From NCBI GenBank assembly GCA_017311315.1, contig CM029671.1, positions 21,326,565 to 21,390,564 on the forward strand: a DNA stretch of 64,000 nt, read 5' to 3'. Below, in pieces: positions 1-13,332 of the stretch. The number at the start of each line of letters is the position of its first letter. The stretch's first letter is position 1. This DNA comes from Dendrocalamus latiflorus (lineage: Eukaryota > Streptophyta > Magnoliopsida > Poales > Poaceae). The position numbers and the translations under genes were made by a program. The notes under the pieces were generated by a model that saw only the letters and a list, made by a program, of their open reading frames with translations, made no database searches and was not told the DNA's origin.

Positions 1-1390
1 AATTTAGTTCAGTCTGGGTAACATTTTCATGGTCCAGCCCAGATAGCCTAGATCATTCCACCACTGAGCCCGGGGCGTAATCAAATCCTGGTTCCGCCAC
101 TGTTCCGTCGCATAGTCTCTTAAATTAAACTCTGTGAGAAAGAGATTAAGAAGGAAATGATAGACATGACTTTATCTACATTCCACCCAATAGTCCCATG
201 TCAGCTTCTTTGCAAATAGACTCTCTGCTGTTTTGCAATCACGTACAGGTCCTTGAATTTGCAAAAAAAAAAACCTGCCATGCATTTTTTTTGCGAAAAA
301 ACTCCTTGACTTTTTTGAATTACGTATATATCCTCAAATTTTTCCAGAGAGACTATCCTTTTGTAAGATAAAACCCTGTGGTTTTCCTGGTATTACATAT
401 AGGTCCTTGTTTTTTTTTGAAAAACCCATTCGCTTTTCGCGGAAATACGTGTGTACCCTCGATTTCTCGTGAAAAGCGTCCGATGAATTGTCGGCTCTTT
501 TAATTTGGTCCACTTGGTAGCTAGCGCGACGTGTCGCCGCACTTTCGCTGCTAGTTTGCCTTAAACTCGATCAGAAGTTTAGGGCTGCAAACTATGAGAA
601 GTATTCCGAGCTGAATTCTGCGTTGTTAGGGGGCGGAAGAACACAAGCTGTTGCTCATGAAAAATCATAATGCCCGACCAACTGGTTCTCAGCATGTGCG
701 TAACTGGCTAGGAGTGGGACGTCGGGGAAAAGGTGGGCGTGGACGTGGAAGAAGTCGGGGACAAGGTGCCCGTGGACGAGCGAGGAAGAGGTAAAGGCAA
801 AGAATGATGAAAGACGAGAGGTCAGGAGACCAAACGTGAGTCACATGAATAAGTTTGCATGGACTTTCTATGATGGTAGGACCTGTTTTGGTTTGAGCTC
901 GTGGATTATGGAGATCATGAATAATCTCATTTAGTCATATCTGTTCTTTTTTAATTAGATCAATATATGCTATGGCAGTCATATCGATTCCTTGTTTGCT
1001 TGCTGAACTGCATATATTCCGTGGCCCGTTTGTGAAATTTTGAACAGGTTTTATTTTTGAATATTTTGCTGTTCTTTGGGGTATCCATTATACACAACTA
1101 CACAACCCATTGAGAGTGAGTGAGACCTATGTCTGGTAGGCAGTCGTCTCACACACAACATCATGAGGGATACAAAGTTTTTCCCAAACCCAAATTAAAA
1201 ACACTGCGAGTGTACGTGTATAACTACAATTGCATTAAATGTGTGTCGATTATTATGTGCTCTGAAAGACCTTTAATGATTCTTCCTGTTGTAGTTATAT
1301 GTCAAATAGCAGATAGCGAAGCTTTGGAGGGCCTAAAAAAAGTGCCTAAAGTCTAATATTTAAGTGTGGATAAAGGAGTAGAATAGGGTT
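1..1390. other. gene-free repeat DNA with ACGTA-type degenerate repeats
   Basis: I see no gene here. Between about 230 and 490 there are successive degenerate units of roughly 55-60 bp, each with an ACGTA-like core, a 'GGTCCTTGAATTT' or 'CCTCGATTT' segment and a 'GCGAAAA' segment. The same kind of unit reappears at 32060-32330, which marks it as a dispersed repeat family. The rest shows no open frame above background and no recognisable RNA gene. Confidence 0.45.
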
Positions 1391-1670
1391 GTGATCAACA
1401 TGGCTGAAAAGCCCGTGGCTTATGGCTGAAAACACTGTAGCTGGCTGAAAAAAACACTGTAGCTGACAGAGGCTTATTTTGCATAATTAAATTTAAAAAA
1501 AATTAAAAATAAAAAAATATGTTAGCCCATTACGTATAATACAAACGAATACGGGAAAAAAAAGAACCGGCAAAAAAGCTCAACAAAAAGCCAAAATTTC
1601 AGAAAAAGACGAAACTTGTGAATAATGCCAAATAAGCCTCCACCACTGTAGCATCAGCCACAATGATCGC
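1391..1670. mobile_element. MITE-like element, family A copy 1
   Basis: About 280 bp starting GTGATCA and ending TGATCGC (reverse complement GCGATCA). The body carries 'ATGGCTGAAAAC', an AT-rich centre, 'TTAGCCCATTACGTATAAT' and 'GGGAAAAAAAAGAACCGG'. Near-identical bodies lie at 47082-47361 and 52643-52914, with a more diverged one near 31646-31880. Similar length, short inverted ends and no coding capacity indicate a non-autonomous DNA transposon. The superfamily and target duplication are not clear. Confidence 0.65.
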
Positions 1671-2197
1671 TCCCTAGATATGGTGATACTCGGTAGTCTT
1701 ACAAATCTTCTCAAATCCTCTTCTCCCTCTATGGTACCCTACGAATCATATTTATAGTTATAAGAGAGACTTTTTTACATAAATACTTTCTTTGGAGGAT
1801 TTTCTGCTATGAGTATATATTATTTTCCTTTGCTATGCCCTGACTGAATCTATCTTTTGTCTACACATACATACGTTTGAAACCATGTATGGTGGGCCGA
1901 AGGGGCCATAGTGAGGGCCGCTCCGCCAACACTCCCTACGAGTACAGAAATGATTTTAATAATTTATAAAGGATGCTTTATTGTATCTTAATCAAGATAC
2001 TCCAGTCTAAATGTATTTGTTGTCGTTAATATGTGGTTTTTGTCGTTAAATGGTGGCTGTTAGTGCAATACTGGGTGAGAACTGGCTGTGCATAGGGCTC
2101 GTAATGGGCTTTTGACCTTCTCGGCATTCGGACGTATCCATCCAAAACTTGATATGGGCCGAAAACTACTTGGACGTATCTAGGACAGGTCATATAT
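1671..2197. other. gene-free spacer
   Basis: An AT-rich stretch between the MITE-like element and the left end of the large repeat block. I see no coding, RNA or repeat signal that I can name. Confidence 0.3.
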
Positions 2198-3111
2198 AGG
2201 GCATGTTCTTTAAGTTAAAAGCTGACAGCTTTTAACTTTTGTTACAGTATATAACTTTTAACGGAAGTACTATACGGCAGTCGGCTGTTTTTTAACCCAA
2301 AAGCAGTCGTTTTGTCAGCCGTTGGATGTTTTTTGAGATTCGCGTCTCGGGGGATAGATGCGGTGGTCCGGGTTGTAAATGCCACCCGTTATTTTTTCCC
2401 AGACCCGGTGTCCTGAAGCTTCTTGTCCGGACCGGTTTTGTTTGAATTGTTTTTTCCTCGATTCTCGCGCCTGTCCTAATCTTTTACTCACTGCAGAGAG
2501 AGCGGGGGTGCGGAGCACTCAAGGGTGGAGAGAGACCGGGGGTGTGGAGCACTCGAGGGGAGAGAGGAGATGTGCGGAACACCCGAGGGAGAGCAGTTTT
2601 GAGCGCAGATCTCGTCGCCGGGAGCGGAGATCTCGTCGAACTGGAGAGTGAGCAGAGGTCTGGCCGAGTGTAGACATCGTCGCTCGGTGTCTTCTCCGGT
2701 GAGATCTACCTCGCCGCTCGGGTGTCTTCTCCGGTGAGGTCTGGCTCTCTCTTTCTGCCTCTCTCTCTGTCTCTCCTTGTACTTTTACTTTTTTACTGTT
2801 TCTAGATGAAGGTTAGGGATGCTATTTTTGCTGTTTTATGATGGTAATGTTTAAATGAGAGTCTTTAGATCAGCAGCACTCCTTGTACTTTTATTTTTTA
2901 CTGTCTCTAGATGACGGTTAGGAATGCTATTTTTTCTGTGTTTTTTACTGTTTTTGAGGCTGTTTACTTTACATTTTGTGTGTTTTGTGTTCGGATATGA
3001 TGTTTTTTTAGTACTTTTGTTTGTTTTGTGTTCGGATCTGATGTTTTTTCTAGTAGTTAGTTTTTTAGTAAATTATAGTAATATTTGTAGTGGTTAGTGC
3101 TTCATGTAGTG

Positions 3112-3479
3112 GTAGTGGTTAGTGATTCACCTAGGGAGGGTGAGGTTCATGGCAATTTTTTGCAGAGTAGTTAAAACTAGTTGTATGCTAAAGAAGATGG
3201 GTTCTCAAAAAGAACTTAGTTTCTGAACTTATACGCAAATCTTCACTATTCTATCTATTAATAATGTTTTGTCCATTAGGTGACTGCATTTGCTTGCAGC
3301 CTGCCAAAGCATATGAAATCATCAGTTCTGGAAGCCAAAGATGTATTGCTAGACCTAGGTCTGTAGCTGGACCCCTCTCTCATGTGCTACAATCAATTTT
3401 ATTCTGTGCTTAGAAATTTATTTTTTTGCAGATAGATTGGCATTCGTCTGTCCCTGTTTCTCAAGGGAGGATAAGCAAT
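3112..3479 (+). repeat. direct repeat copy 1 (about 370 bp)
   Basis: Contains 'GTGGTTAGTGATTCACCT' and runs to 'CAAGGGAGGATAAGCAAT'. It is nearly identical to 4132-4508, about 1.02 kb downstream in the same orientation, while the sequence between the copies is not duplicated. Confidence 0.8.
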
Positions 3480-4131
3480 CCGCAAAGAAATCCTGTAAGA
3501 TAAAGAAGTACTCTGTGATTACTTTTGTTCTTGCCACGATGTTATGGTTCTTTATCTTTAGTACATCTGCATTTTGTGCTATGCACTAAGCCCACTGAAC
3601 ATGGTATTATCCTACTTTGCTTTTCCCTTGCTCTGTAGTAAACTGGTAGGCAGTTTTAGCTAATAGTTACACTGAACCTGAACATGTTTATCAAGATGTT
3701 TTCTTACTTTTGCTTCATTGCATTTATGTAAGCTTTTTAAAGAGAATCAATGAGCCTAAAATTAGGTGCTATGTGTTTCCAGTATAATCGTAATCCATGC
3801 AACACATTTGAGGTTCTGTTGTGAAGAGTCTCTAATCCTGATCTACAATTTCTGATATCTGAAGAGATATTGCTGTTGTTTTGTATTTCAGCATAGTGAA
3901 TGTCATATTCTTGCAAAGAAAATCTTAGAATTTACGTGGTAATTCTTTGAACTATAGGAGGTATTGACATATGCTACTGCACATTAGTGGTTATCTAACT
4001 GCAAAGAATTATGCACTAGATCGTAACGAATCATATTTTTACCGAGCTATGCTGAGCTGCTAGTGTAGAGTACCTATCCCTAATCCAGTTGTGGAGTTTC
4101 TGATATCTATAGAGGAAATTATTCTTGTAAA

Positions 4132-4508
4132 TGGCAGTGGTTAGTGATTCACCTGGGGGGGTGAGGTTCATGGCAATTTTTTGCAGAGTAGTTAAAACTA
4201 GTTGTATGCTAAAGAAGATGGGTTCTCAAAAAGAACTTTGTTTCTGAACTTATACGCAAATCTTCACTATTCTATCTATTAATAATGTTTTGTCCATTAG
4301 GTGACTGCATTTGCTTGCAGCTTGCCAAAGCATAGGAAATCATCAGTTCTGGAAGCCAAAGATGTGTTGCTAGACCTAGGTCTGTAGCTGGACCCCTCTC
4401 TCATGTGCTACAATCAATTTTATTCTGTGCTTAGAAAATTCAATATTTATTTTTTTGCAGGTAGATTGGCATCCGTCTGTCCCTGTTTCTCAAGGGAGGA
4501 TAAGCAAT
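4132..4508 (+). repeat. direct repeat copy 2 (about 375 bp)
   Basis: Second copy of the repeat at 3112-3479, differing by small indels and substitutions. The duplicated segment includes a TTTTTTGCAG acceptor-like site followed by a short possible exon. Confidence 0.8.
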
Positions 4509-5109
4509 ATCTTTTGCTTATTGCCGTTGACTTGCTCGTCTTGTATGCAGAGGAATTGTCACACAAAGAGCCAGCCTTAGGTAGCTTATGTAGAGGTTTT
4601 TACCACTTGTTGCTAGAAATTCTTCCTGGAAATTTAGTGTGTCATTAAGAACTATAATTAGCCCTGACGATATATATAGATGTGCGCGCTCACGCGTGCA
4701 TGCCAAACTTTTACACTGTTGTACTATGTTATTCTGGGTGTTATCCCTCATGAATGAGCTGCAGTTTGAAATGTGAACTCATCCAACAGAGAGCAGATCC
4801 GTTTAGCCTTTGTATGTTTCCTTTGACCTGGTAGGATGCCATTTTCTTGAAGTTGGATGAGTTCACATTTTTTTTGTGTCCCAATCTGTATGAGTATCAA
4901 ACTAATTTATGTACATTTTTGCTGAAACTGGTAAACTCTGCATAGGATTTGAAAATCTTTTTTTTTTGAACTCTTCATTTTACCTGAGAAGAAGGTTTCT
5001 TAGTTAGCAGCGTTTGTAATCACATATATCACAAACAAGTATGCAATTTTTATACAACACAGTTTCTGAATTTTTTTCAAGTAATTTTTGTTTATGTTTT
5101 TTTTGTAGG

Positions 5110-7211
5110 TGCTCTTACGAACCCTCATAAAATGTCTGCTGAAATGAAATCAAAGTTTAAATCCATTCTTGATCACCATGTTCAAAACCCGTTGTTAGAT
5201 GAGGTAATTATTTTAGTAGGGTTTTGTCTCTCTGAAGTGCATTAATCAATAGTTTAACTTGTTTGCATTTGATATTCATTGTTTTGTAGGTTAAGGAGGC
5301 ATTATCGGCAATGCTTGATCAATTTGAGCATAAACAAACAACAAGGTTACATCATGGGTTAGAAAGTTTGGCTGTGGGTATAGCCACAGTTTTGTGTTCA
5401 AGAGAGAACTGTACTGCTGGGCCACCAGGGCCTTATCCAACGGGTGTGTGTGATGAGGGTGATTGCGATCAAGAGGAAACTCAGAAGCTACACAATTCTG
5501 GGTCAGAAACAACTCCAGGACAACGTGATGATCAACCGACACAGAAGTTATCTAGCTCAACAGGTCAGCAATGGCTGTTTATTCCTCTTAACCTTTTGTT
5601 TTCTTTGTATGACAGCCCATTTTTGTAATATGTTTTTTTTCTGTTTTTTATTTATGCTTTTTTATATCTGTTATGTATTAATGCAGAGACTATCCAAGTG
5701 GGTGATTGCGATCAAGAGGAGACTCAGAAGATACACAATTCTGGGTCAGAAACTGTATACTCTTTTTTCTATTTTGTTTTTAGATATTTCATCTAAAAAA
5801 AGAGAAAGAGGACATCTAGCAGCGAAGATTATATTAGCACCAGGCATGCAGGTTTGTTTCATCATCGTTGTGTCTGTTTTTAAACTTTTTATCTTAGAAG
5901 GTTAGAAGGTTAGTTGTGGTTTGTTTGATTAAACTTCCCAAGGTGTTTTGTATGGTGAAACATCCCTACATGTTGTTGTGTTTTGGTCTCAGTTAATCAT
6001 GAAATACTGAATATATTTGTGCGAATTGAAGCATTTGTGTTGTGTTGTTATCATACTTTTGATATATGTTGTTAGGCAAATTCAATTGTTAGCTTTTCTA
6101 AACTTTTTTTATTAATACCATAGCTCAGTGCAAAGTACTACCATAGCTCAATGCATAGTATATATACACTATAGCGATAGAAGGTGCATAATGGTATGTT
6201 ATTATTGTTAGCTATGGTAACAAGTTTATTATTGTATCAGCAAGGCAAAGTTTGTTTGTGAGCTAATACATTGAAAAAGATATATTCAATTTGTGATATA
6301 CTGTATGAACTGTATACTGCTTGTAGATATGGTTTGATTGATATACATATGTGTTAGATACCCATGTAAGGATGTTCTAAACCTTTATCTTAGAAGGTTA
6401 GTTGTGGTTTGTTTGATTAAACTTCCCAAGTTGTTTTGTTTTTGGTGAAACATCCCTATATGTTGTGTTTTTTGATCTTTTGTTTGGTTTGGTTTTCTAA
6501 AGTTTATCTTTTGAAGGTTAGTATCTTAATTCAGAGTACTATCACTGCTATGTTTATTTGTTAATTAAGGAGGCAGCATATATTAACGTCTTTTGCAATT
6601 AGTATACCAATTACTAAACCAAATTTTTCACCCTCTTTCTATTTTAATCCGATATAATTTACAGGAAGCCAGAACCAAACTAATATAGGGGCAAGTGATA
6701 GGATAAGCAAATACTTTAAGTTTCCGTACAGTCCAAAGCTGATGGACTTGTTTAACCGGGTGCCCTCATTTGATCTCGGCATTGACGATGATGATGCGCC
6801 TATTATACGGAGTCAACCAGATAAAATCGTTGTACCTGAAGTTCCGAGCAAATCAAAGCTGACCAATGTATCAAATTCTGTTCATGGTGTCACAGGGGGC
6901 ACTTATGTAAAGTCTCAAACAATAGGAGTTTTGCAAATTCTGAATTGTATCATAGTTCTCATTAGGGGACGTGGAAGGAGTAAAAATCAGGTACATGTTA
7001 TTGCAATGTTTAGCAAGTTTCAGTCAATGTGTAAGCATCCAATTTTTTGTATAAATCTGTTGTGGTGACTGATTTTTTGTATAAATTTTTTTGCAAACTT
7101 TTTCAGGGGCCATATAGGAGCATGCTGTTATCTTGAGTGTGAAACTTAAAGACCAAGATGCATTTGAAAGGGACTTCTACCAACTAAAAGCATTTTACAT
7201 GGATACATGGT
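5110..7211 (+). pseudogene. exon-like relics of an unrecognised gene inside the 2.2-12.65 kb block
   Basis: I do not recognise this gene. Segments that look coding and sit next to splice-like sites are: 5110-5202 (after a GTAG, ending before GTAATT), about 5290-5565 (a hydrophilic stretch rich in acidic and Gln/Thr residues), 6665-6990 (after TTTACAG; includes the acidic run DLGIDDDDAP and ends RGRGRSKNQ before GTACAT) and about 7125-7211 (residues EHAVILSVKLKDQ, with a stop just upstream in that frame). The acidic and repetitive composition fits an accessory protein of a transposon, but no catalytic motif is visible. In-frame stops make it likely to be dead, unless my exon joins are wrong. 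Confidence 0.3.
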
Positions 7212-8757
7212 TTGTTTCTTCTTTAACACTTTTTTGGTCCTATTTACAGTCAAGATTCATTCTACATAGTTAAGCATTTTAAATGTATTGCTATCTTATT
7301 TTTCTTCTGCTGTCACATTGACATTTTGGAACATTCAGATGTTGGGCATGTCCTTTGTACAATCTACTTCATTCCGGTGTTAATTCTAAGTTGAGTTGTA
7401 ACCATCAGCCTTAGGTCTAATCAGTAATATAGTGTTCTGTTCCTGGAAGCACCTATCATGAATGGTAGGTTTCAGCATAATACCCTTGTTGTAAGTAATA
7501 AATATGTAAAAGTTCAATTTCTTTTCCTCAGCACATGGTCTCAATGTTTTGTCGCTTGTCATTGTTAGGAATTCTTTTGTTCTAATATATGTGACCTCAT
7601 AGAGTTTTAGAAGCACAATTTTCTTGTGACTAAAAGATGCTATTGGACATTTCCACATAGGCCTTCTATGTTGGAGCACTGTATTTCTGAACTTCTTCCT
7701 GAAACTATTAGGTGAGTGGACTTTACGTTGTTGTTTTTTTCCAATGTGATGTATGTTGTGAAGTTCGTTTTAGAGATGAAATAGCTGATTGCAGTGGTCA
7801 GGCATATGATTAATTGTCAGTAAGTGATGCAAAGAAAATGCTAATGTTTACATCCGACCAAGAGCTTGTCAAGTACATATCAGAGGTAAATGTTCCTTTA
7901 TCTTCTGTCTTTTGTCCTATATTCATGTTTCCATACTAGCGATGTAGTAGTGAATAACTCGTATTTGAATGATTTTTTTCTCGAACGACGCAGGAGTGCA
8001 ATAGTTGAGTAGATGTATTAGATGCATGACTGAAGACCAAAATTCTACTCAACTATTGCACTGATCAAACCATATAGATTGTGAATGCTACTGCTACTGG
8101 TTCTGTATATCTGAATAATCATAGCTCAATGCGGATTACTACCATTAGATCAATGCATAGCATATACACAAATGCAATAATAGAAGTTGCATAATGCAAA
8201 TTTCACAAGTAATGTATCCCCCTGTGTTTTTTTGGTTATTGTAGGGTGACTTCCGACACATTGGACATCAAATTTAGCTGTTCGGACATCTTCAATGGTT
8301 TTTATTCTTTTGCTATGTTTTCAGTCTTCTATGACAACAAGTTCATTTTGTTAGCAGGCATATTCATTAGTGATGTACTATATGGACCACATATTTTTGC
8401 TTTCATATGAACTATACAAACGATGTTCTGTTTGATTGATTTTCCTAGCTGTTTTGTTTGGTGAAACATCCCTAGCTGTTTTGTTATGTAACAATGCTAT
8501 TTTTTTTAAATTTACCAATATGTTTTGTTGAATCATCTTTAGTTGTTTTGTTTGTTTACTCCGGCTGGCTGGATGTTCGAAATTGTTTTGTTTGTTTAAA
8601 TTTCTGAAGATGTTTGAATTCAAGCATATTCACATGTTGTTGTGTTTTTGATCTTTTTGTTTGGTTTTCTAAACTTTATCTTTGAAGGTTAGCATAATAG
8701 CTCAGTTTTTATTGCCTATCTTGTCCTGAACATATTATGTTGAACCCAAGATGTTTT

Positions 8758-9170
8758 GTTTGGTGTTTTTGCTCAGATTGTGCTCTGTGATGAGAATATT
8801 GAATACTGAAATTAGTCTAGTTAACTGAATTAGATTTGAGCTCATTTGAATTAGTTTCTACTGTCTGGACTGTAGCTAAATATATTTCAGTTGAGTAGAT
8901 TTTTTCGGTTCCAAAGCATTTGATGTTTCTTCATCCTATTCATTGTATGCTTGTATTCTGATTTTTCTTGGAAATTTTGTCTGGTTACTGCATGCTGTCT
9001 ACTTGCTCAGTTGTGTGATAGTAGGAAACATATTTGTGAGCTCAAATTCTAGTCTCTAGTTATTAGATCATTAATGAAGAGTTTCAATATTAGCATGAGA
9101 AGGCCAAGATTTACAATCTTGCGCAACTCTGTTCAGAGAGCTAGTTTAATCCTCCCAAATTGTTTTGTTT
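8758..9170 (+). repeat. direct repeat copy 1 of an internal duplication
   Basis: Runs from 'TTTTTGCTCAGATTGTGCTC' to 'CCCAAATTGTTTTG'. It is repeated with small insertions at about 10275-10765 in the same orientation. Confidence 0.7.
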
Positions 9171-10274
9171 GGTTTAATATTTGGTTTTTTTAAATCTTGT
9201 TTGGTTGGTTGAATTTCCCATACTGTTTTGTTTGGTTTGAATGTTATGTTTTGATTAACCTCCATGTATTAAACTTCCCAAACTGTTTGCTACCACCATT
9301 ATATTTTCCTTTCATATATAGTATAAGAAACTATATACTCCTTGTATATATGACCACTTTGCACATAATTAAAACATCAAAATTACTCTTAAGAAAAGCA
9401 CATTTTTGCAATTATCCATACTACAATAGTCTTTCTTACAAATGACTTTCCAATGGCAACCTTCTATAACATAGTACTATTATGTTTACATAAGCCCCAA
9501 ACTATAGGAGTTTTGCAAATTCTAAAATGTATAATAGCGCAAATTCTAAAATCTGTCATAGTTCTGTTATCTTTTTAGTTTTATCTGATAGGAGCTATTC
9601 ATTAGTTGGTTTGATTCGTTCTCTGAAATTGTCTGCATAGGGGTTGTTTTTTTTTTGTGTGATTACTACTATGGTGTAAATTTAGTGTCGTAGTTCTCAA
9701 TCATTTGGCCTCTATAGGTAGCAATGTCAGCGATACAAATTTCAGCCATACCCAACTATTATCTATCTTCTTAATATTATATCAACATCCCCGTTTGTCT
9801 TTATTTTTTTTGGCTTCCTCATAGTATAGGTGTTAGTGCTTTTTCTGTCTGACATACACACACAGGGGGGATTAGTTTAGCTTGCCTTCACTGATGATAT
9901 TATCTAGCTGGATTACATTTACAGAAGTGCTATACTGTAGTCGCATGTTTTTTATACCCCAAAACAGTCGTTTTGTCAGCCGTTGGATGTTCTTTGAGAT
10001 TCGTTCTCGGGGATTAGTTGTGTTTTGTTTGAAATGCTTTTTTTGAACTTTTTCTTAGTACCCCAACTTCAATATAGAATTCAAGCATATTAATTTGTGT
10101 TCTACTACACGAACTATATATACATATATATACATATGTATATATATATTTTATCTGATATGTCAGTTGAATATTTTTTTATCTTCTCCTGGCCGCATTG
10201 TAGCATTCTGTACTTCAGTCTTCTCTACATCTCCTTGTGTGTTGTACTCCGGCTGGCTGGCTGTTCGAAATTGT

Positions 10275-10765
10275 TTTGTTTGTTTGGTGTTTTGCTCAGA
10301 TTGTGCTCTGTGATAAGAATATTGAATACTGAAATTGGTCTAGTTAATTGAATTAGATTTGAGCTCATTTGAATTAGTTTCTACTGTCTGGACTATAGCT
10401 AAATACTTTTTAAGCATTTGATGTTTCCTGTGATTTTTGTAGTCCATCTGTCCAATTTGTTTACATCAGATTTATTTCTTCATCCTATTCATTGTATGCT
10501 TGTATTCTGATTTCCTGGACATTGTCTGGTTACTGCATGTTGTTTCCTTTGTTTTTGTGAACATTTAAATTGAATTTTAACAGTTGGATGTTCTCTGTCT
10601 TGCTCAGTTTTGTGGCAGTGGAAAACATATTTGTGAGCTCAAATTCTAGTCTCTAGTTATTAGATCATTAATGAAGAGTTTCAATATTAGCATGAGAAGG
10701 CCAAGATTTACAATCTTGCGCAACTCTGTTCAGAGAGCAACTTTAATCTTCCCAAACTGTTTTGT
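10275..10765 (+). repeat. direct repeat copy 2 of an internal duplication
   Basis: Copy of 8758-9170, about 1.5 kb downstream, including the shared block 'GAGAAGGCCAAGATTTACAA'. It carries extra sequence near 10540-10600 that is absent from the first copy. Confidence 0.7.
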
Positions 10766-10899
10766 TTGCATTTTTGATCTTTTGTTTGTTTTGGTTTTTT
10801 AAACTTTATCTTAGAAGGTTAGTATCTGTACTGGTTCTTAGGAGATTTTTTTTGAGTGCATGTAAATTGAAGCATTGATATATGTTGTCATCATACTTT

Positions 10900-11880
10900 A
10901 AGACATTTTGATTTGAATGCTGATACCTGGGAAGTTATGTTTCTACCAGCATGGTTGTTTCTTTTTTAGTAGCTTATGGAACTTTTTTTGAACTTATCCA
11001 TGTAAATTGAAGCATTGATATATGTTTGTTATCATACTTTAAGAGTTATACCTTTCTGTATTGGTTCTTATTTTTGCATGGCAGGTTTTTTTGAGTGCAT
11101 GTGGAATTTAGATAACTACTAACTTTTTGTTGTTTTTTTACTGCAGGTGTTAACATGATCAGAGCATATAAAAGGAGCTAGTAAGGATTGTCATTTGAAA
11201 ACCTAATGTTGCAGCCAGTACATTAAGAGTTGAATGCTTATTCTTGGAAATTTCTGTTTTCTACCAGTATTGTTGTTTCTTTTGAGTTGTTTTATGGAAC
11301 TTTTTGAATATATCCATGTAAATTGAAGCATTGATATACGTTGTTATCATACTTTAAGACATTTTGATTTGAATGCTGATACTTGGGAAGTTATGTTTCT
11401 ACCAGTATGGTTGTTTCTTTTTTTGTTGCTTATGGAACTTTTTTTGAACTTATCCATGTAAATTGAAGCATTGATAAATGTTTGTTATCATAGACATTTT
11501 GATTTGAATGCTGATACTTGGGAAGTTATGTTTCTACCAGTATGGTTGTTTCTTTTTTTGTTGTTTATGGAACTTTTTTTGAACTTATCCATGTAAATTG
11601 AAGCATTGATATATGTTTGTTATCATAGACATTTTGAATTGAATGCTGATACTTGGGAAGTTATGTTTCTACTAGTATGGTTGTTTCTTTTTTAGTTGCT
11701 TATGGAGCTTTTTTTTTGAACTTATCCATGTAAATTGAAGCATTGATATATGTTTGTTATCATACTTTAAGAGTTATACCTTTATGTACTGGTTCTTATT
11801 TTTGCATGGCAGTTTTTTGAGTGCATGTAGAATTTAGATAACTACTAACTTTTTGTTTTTTTTTCTTGCAGGTGTTAACA
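10900..11880 (+). repeat. tandem and nested direct repeats, about 135-bp units
   Basis: The segment 'TTTTGATTTGAATGCTGATA' followed by 'GGGAAGTTATGTTTCTAC' recurs near 10910, 11359, 11496 and 11629, the last three in tandem at about 135-bp spacing. A longer segment ending in 'TGCAGGTGTTAACATGA' is found near 11040-11160 and again near 11767-11882. This suggests repeated unequal exchange or replication slippage in the 3' part of the block. Confidence 0.75.
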
Positions 11881-13332
11881 TGAAACCTAATGTTGCAGCC
11901 AGTACAGTAGTTTTGATTCTTTGACACATGACAAGTAAAATGGGACTGTAGACCCTTTTTGAATATTTGAATGCTGATACGTGGAAATCTCTGCCCAGCG
12001 TCTCCACATTGTCTTGATGCATGGCTGCGTCTTCCTCCTCTTGCTGCATGGCTATATTCCTCATTGTTTTGTACTCGGATATTTTTACAAATTTCAGTAT
12101 ACGTGGGCCTCTGGACAAGTTTTTACCCGTGACAGGAAGTTGTTGTTTTGTTCTCGTGGGCCTTTGTAAAAAGATTCAATTTTTTTGTTTTGACCGTGAC
12201 AACAAAACGGCACAAAGCCCAGTATGAAATTTGGCAAAGCGACGAAAAACAAAAATTTGACACTAAGAGGGGTTGTGGATGATGATTCGTTATGGGCATT
12301 GAACAAAACGAGGCCCAATAAGAATTGAGGGCCCGCTAAGCAGTTTTATGTAGGTTTACTTCTGGACAATCCTGTACGTCCATTTGTAATCGTGCGGTGT
12401 AGATTTTTGACTGTTTTCGACGTTAAAAAACAGTCAGATCTTATATAGACAGTCCCAACTTTTAAATGGAGTATTTTTTCAAGACGGGGTCTACAAGTTA
12501 AAAGATATATATGTTAAAAGCCTAATATTTGTACCAGCCAAAATCGAAAGTGAGTATCTGTCTCTCCGTAATCTATACTGTAAACAGCCAAAATTCAAAA
12601 ATTTTAGCCAAAAGTTATAAACCGCAGTCGAAAAAAACAGGCCCATAGGCGGCGGCGGCTGCTGCTTGCTTTCGTAGAATCGTAGGGCTATGAAGTGTGA
12701 GGAAACGTTCTCGCCGGCACCGCCGTATTACCCACCATTGTCCGCGGATGAGGCTCTGCTTCGGCCGCCGTACACAGCGCAGCACCACAGCACCGCCACT
12801 GAGATGGGCTCCCTGCAGGAAACGCCGCGTCGGGCGGTCGACGGATGCGCCGTCACCGTCGCGGCAGGGTCGCACGCGATGCTATACAGAACGGCTGGCG
12901 AGGAACCAGATTACCAGACTATGCAACGCGCGCGACCTTCTGCTAGGCCCTTTCGATTTTCCAGTGTAGCGAGGCTGTCCGTTCCTTGAATTTTCCTTGA
13001 TTCTTCGCTTCGGCGGGCAGGGGATGCGCGCTATCCTTTTCACCGGTGGGACCCGCTGGTCCCCGTCCACCCGACGTGACGCGCTCCCGACGTTGACCTG
13101 CCACTGCGCCTTGACGCCATTCCCTTCTTTTATTGTTCTTTCTCTCTCTCAAAACTAAAACTGATGATCTTTTATTCAGAGCAACTTAGTATCCATAACA
13201 AATACTTCCTAAATACGAAATATAAGCTCTCCTAAAATAATAGAACTTATCAAAAATAAGATTAATTCTATCACCGCTTTCACCCATTTGGTTTTGACCC
13301 ACGAGATCGACACGATATATCTTATTTACTTA

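Larger units (their letters stand above)
2198..12650. mobile_element. candidate large TIR-type DNA element, degenerate, about 10.4 kb
   Basis: The left edge reads ATAGGGCATGTTCTTT and the reverse complement of the right edge reads ATGGGCCTGTTTTTTT, so the ends are similar inverted repeats, each flanked by ATA. Subterminal sequence also matches: CTGTTTTTTAAC lies near 2288 and, inverted, near 12427. A relic of the left subterminal region recurs at about 9930-10020 (CAGTCGTTTTGTCAGCCGTT). Inside are direct repeats and spaced exon-like pieces on plus. No transposase motif could be read, so the superfamily stays open. Alternatively the block is a patchwork of several elements. Confidence 0.35.

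Noticed and set aside
12615..13152. Overlapping short frames on both strands in a GC-rich stretch.
   Set aside because: Several mutually overlapping frames are open because of GC content; none has a domain or a convincing gene structure.
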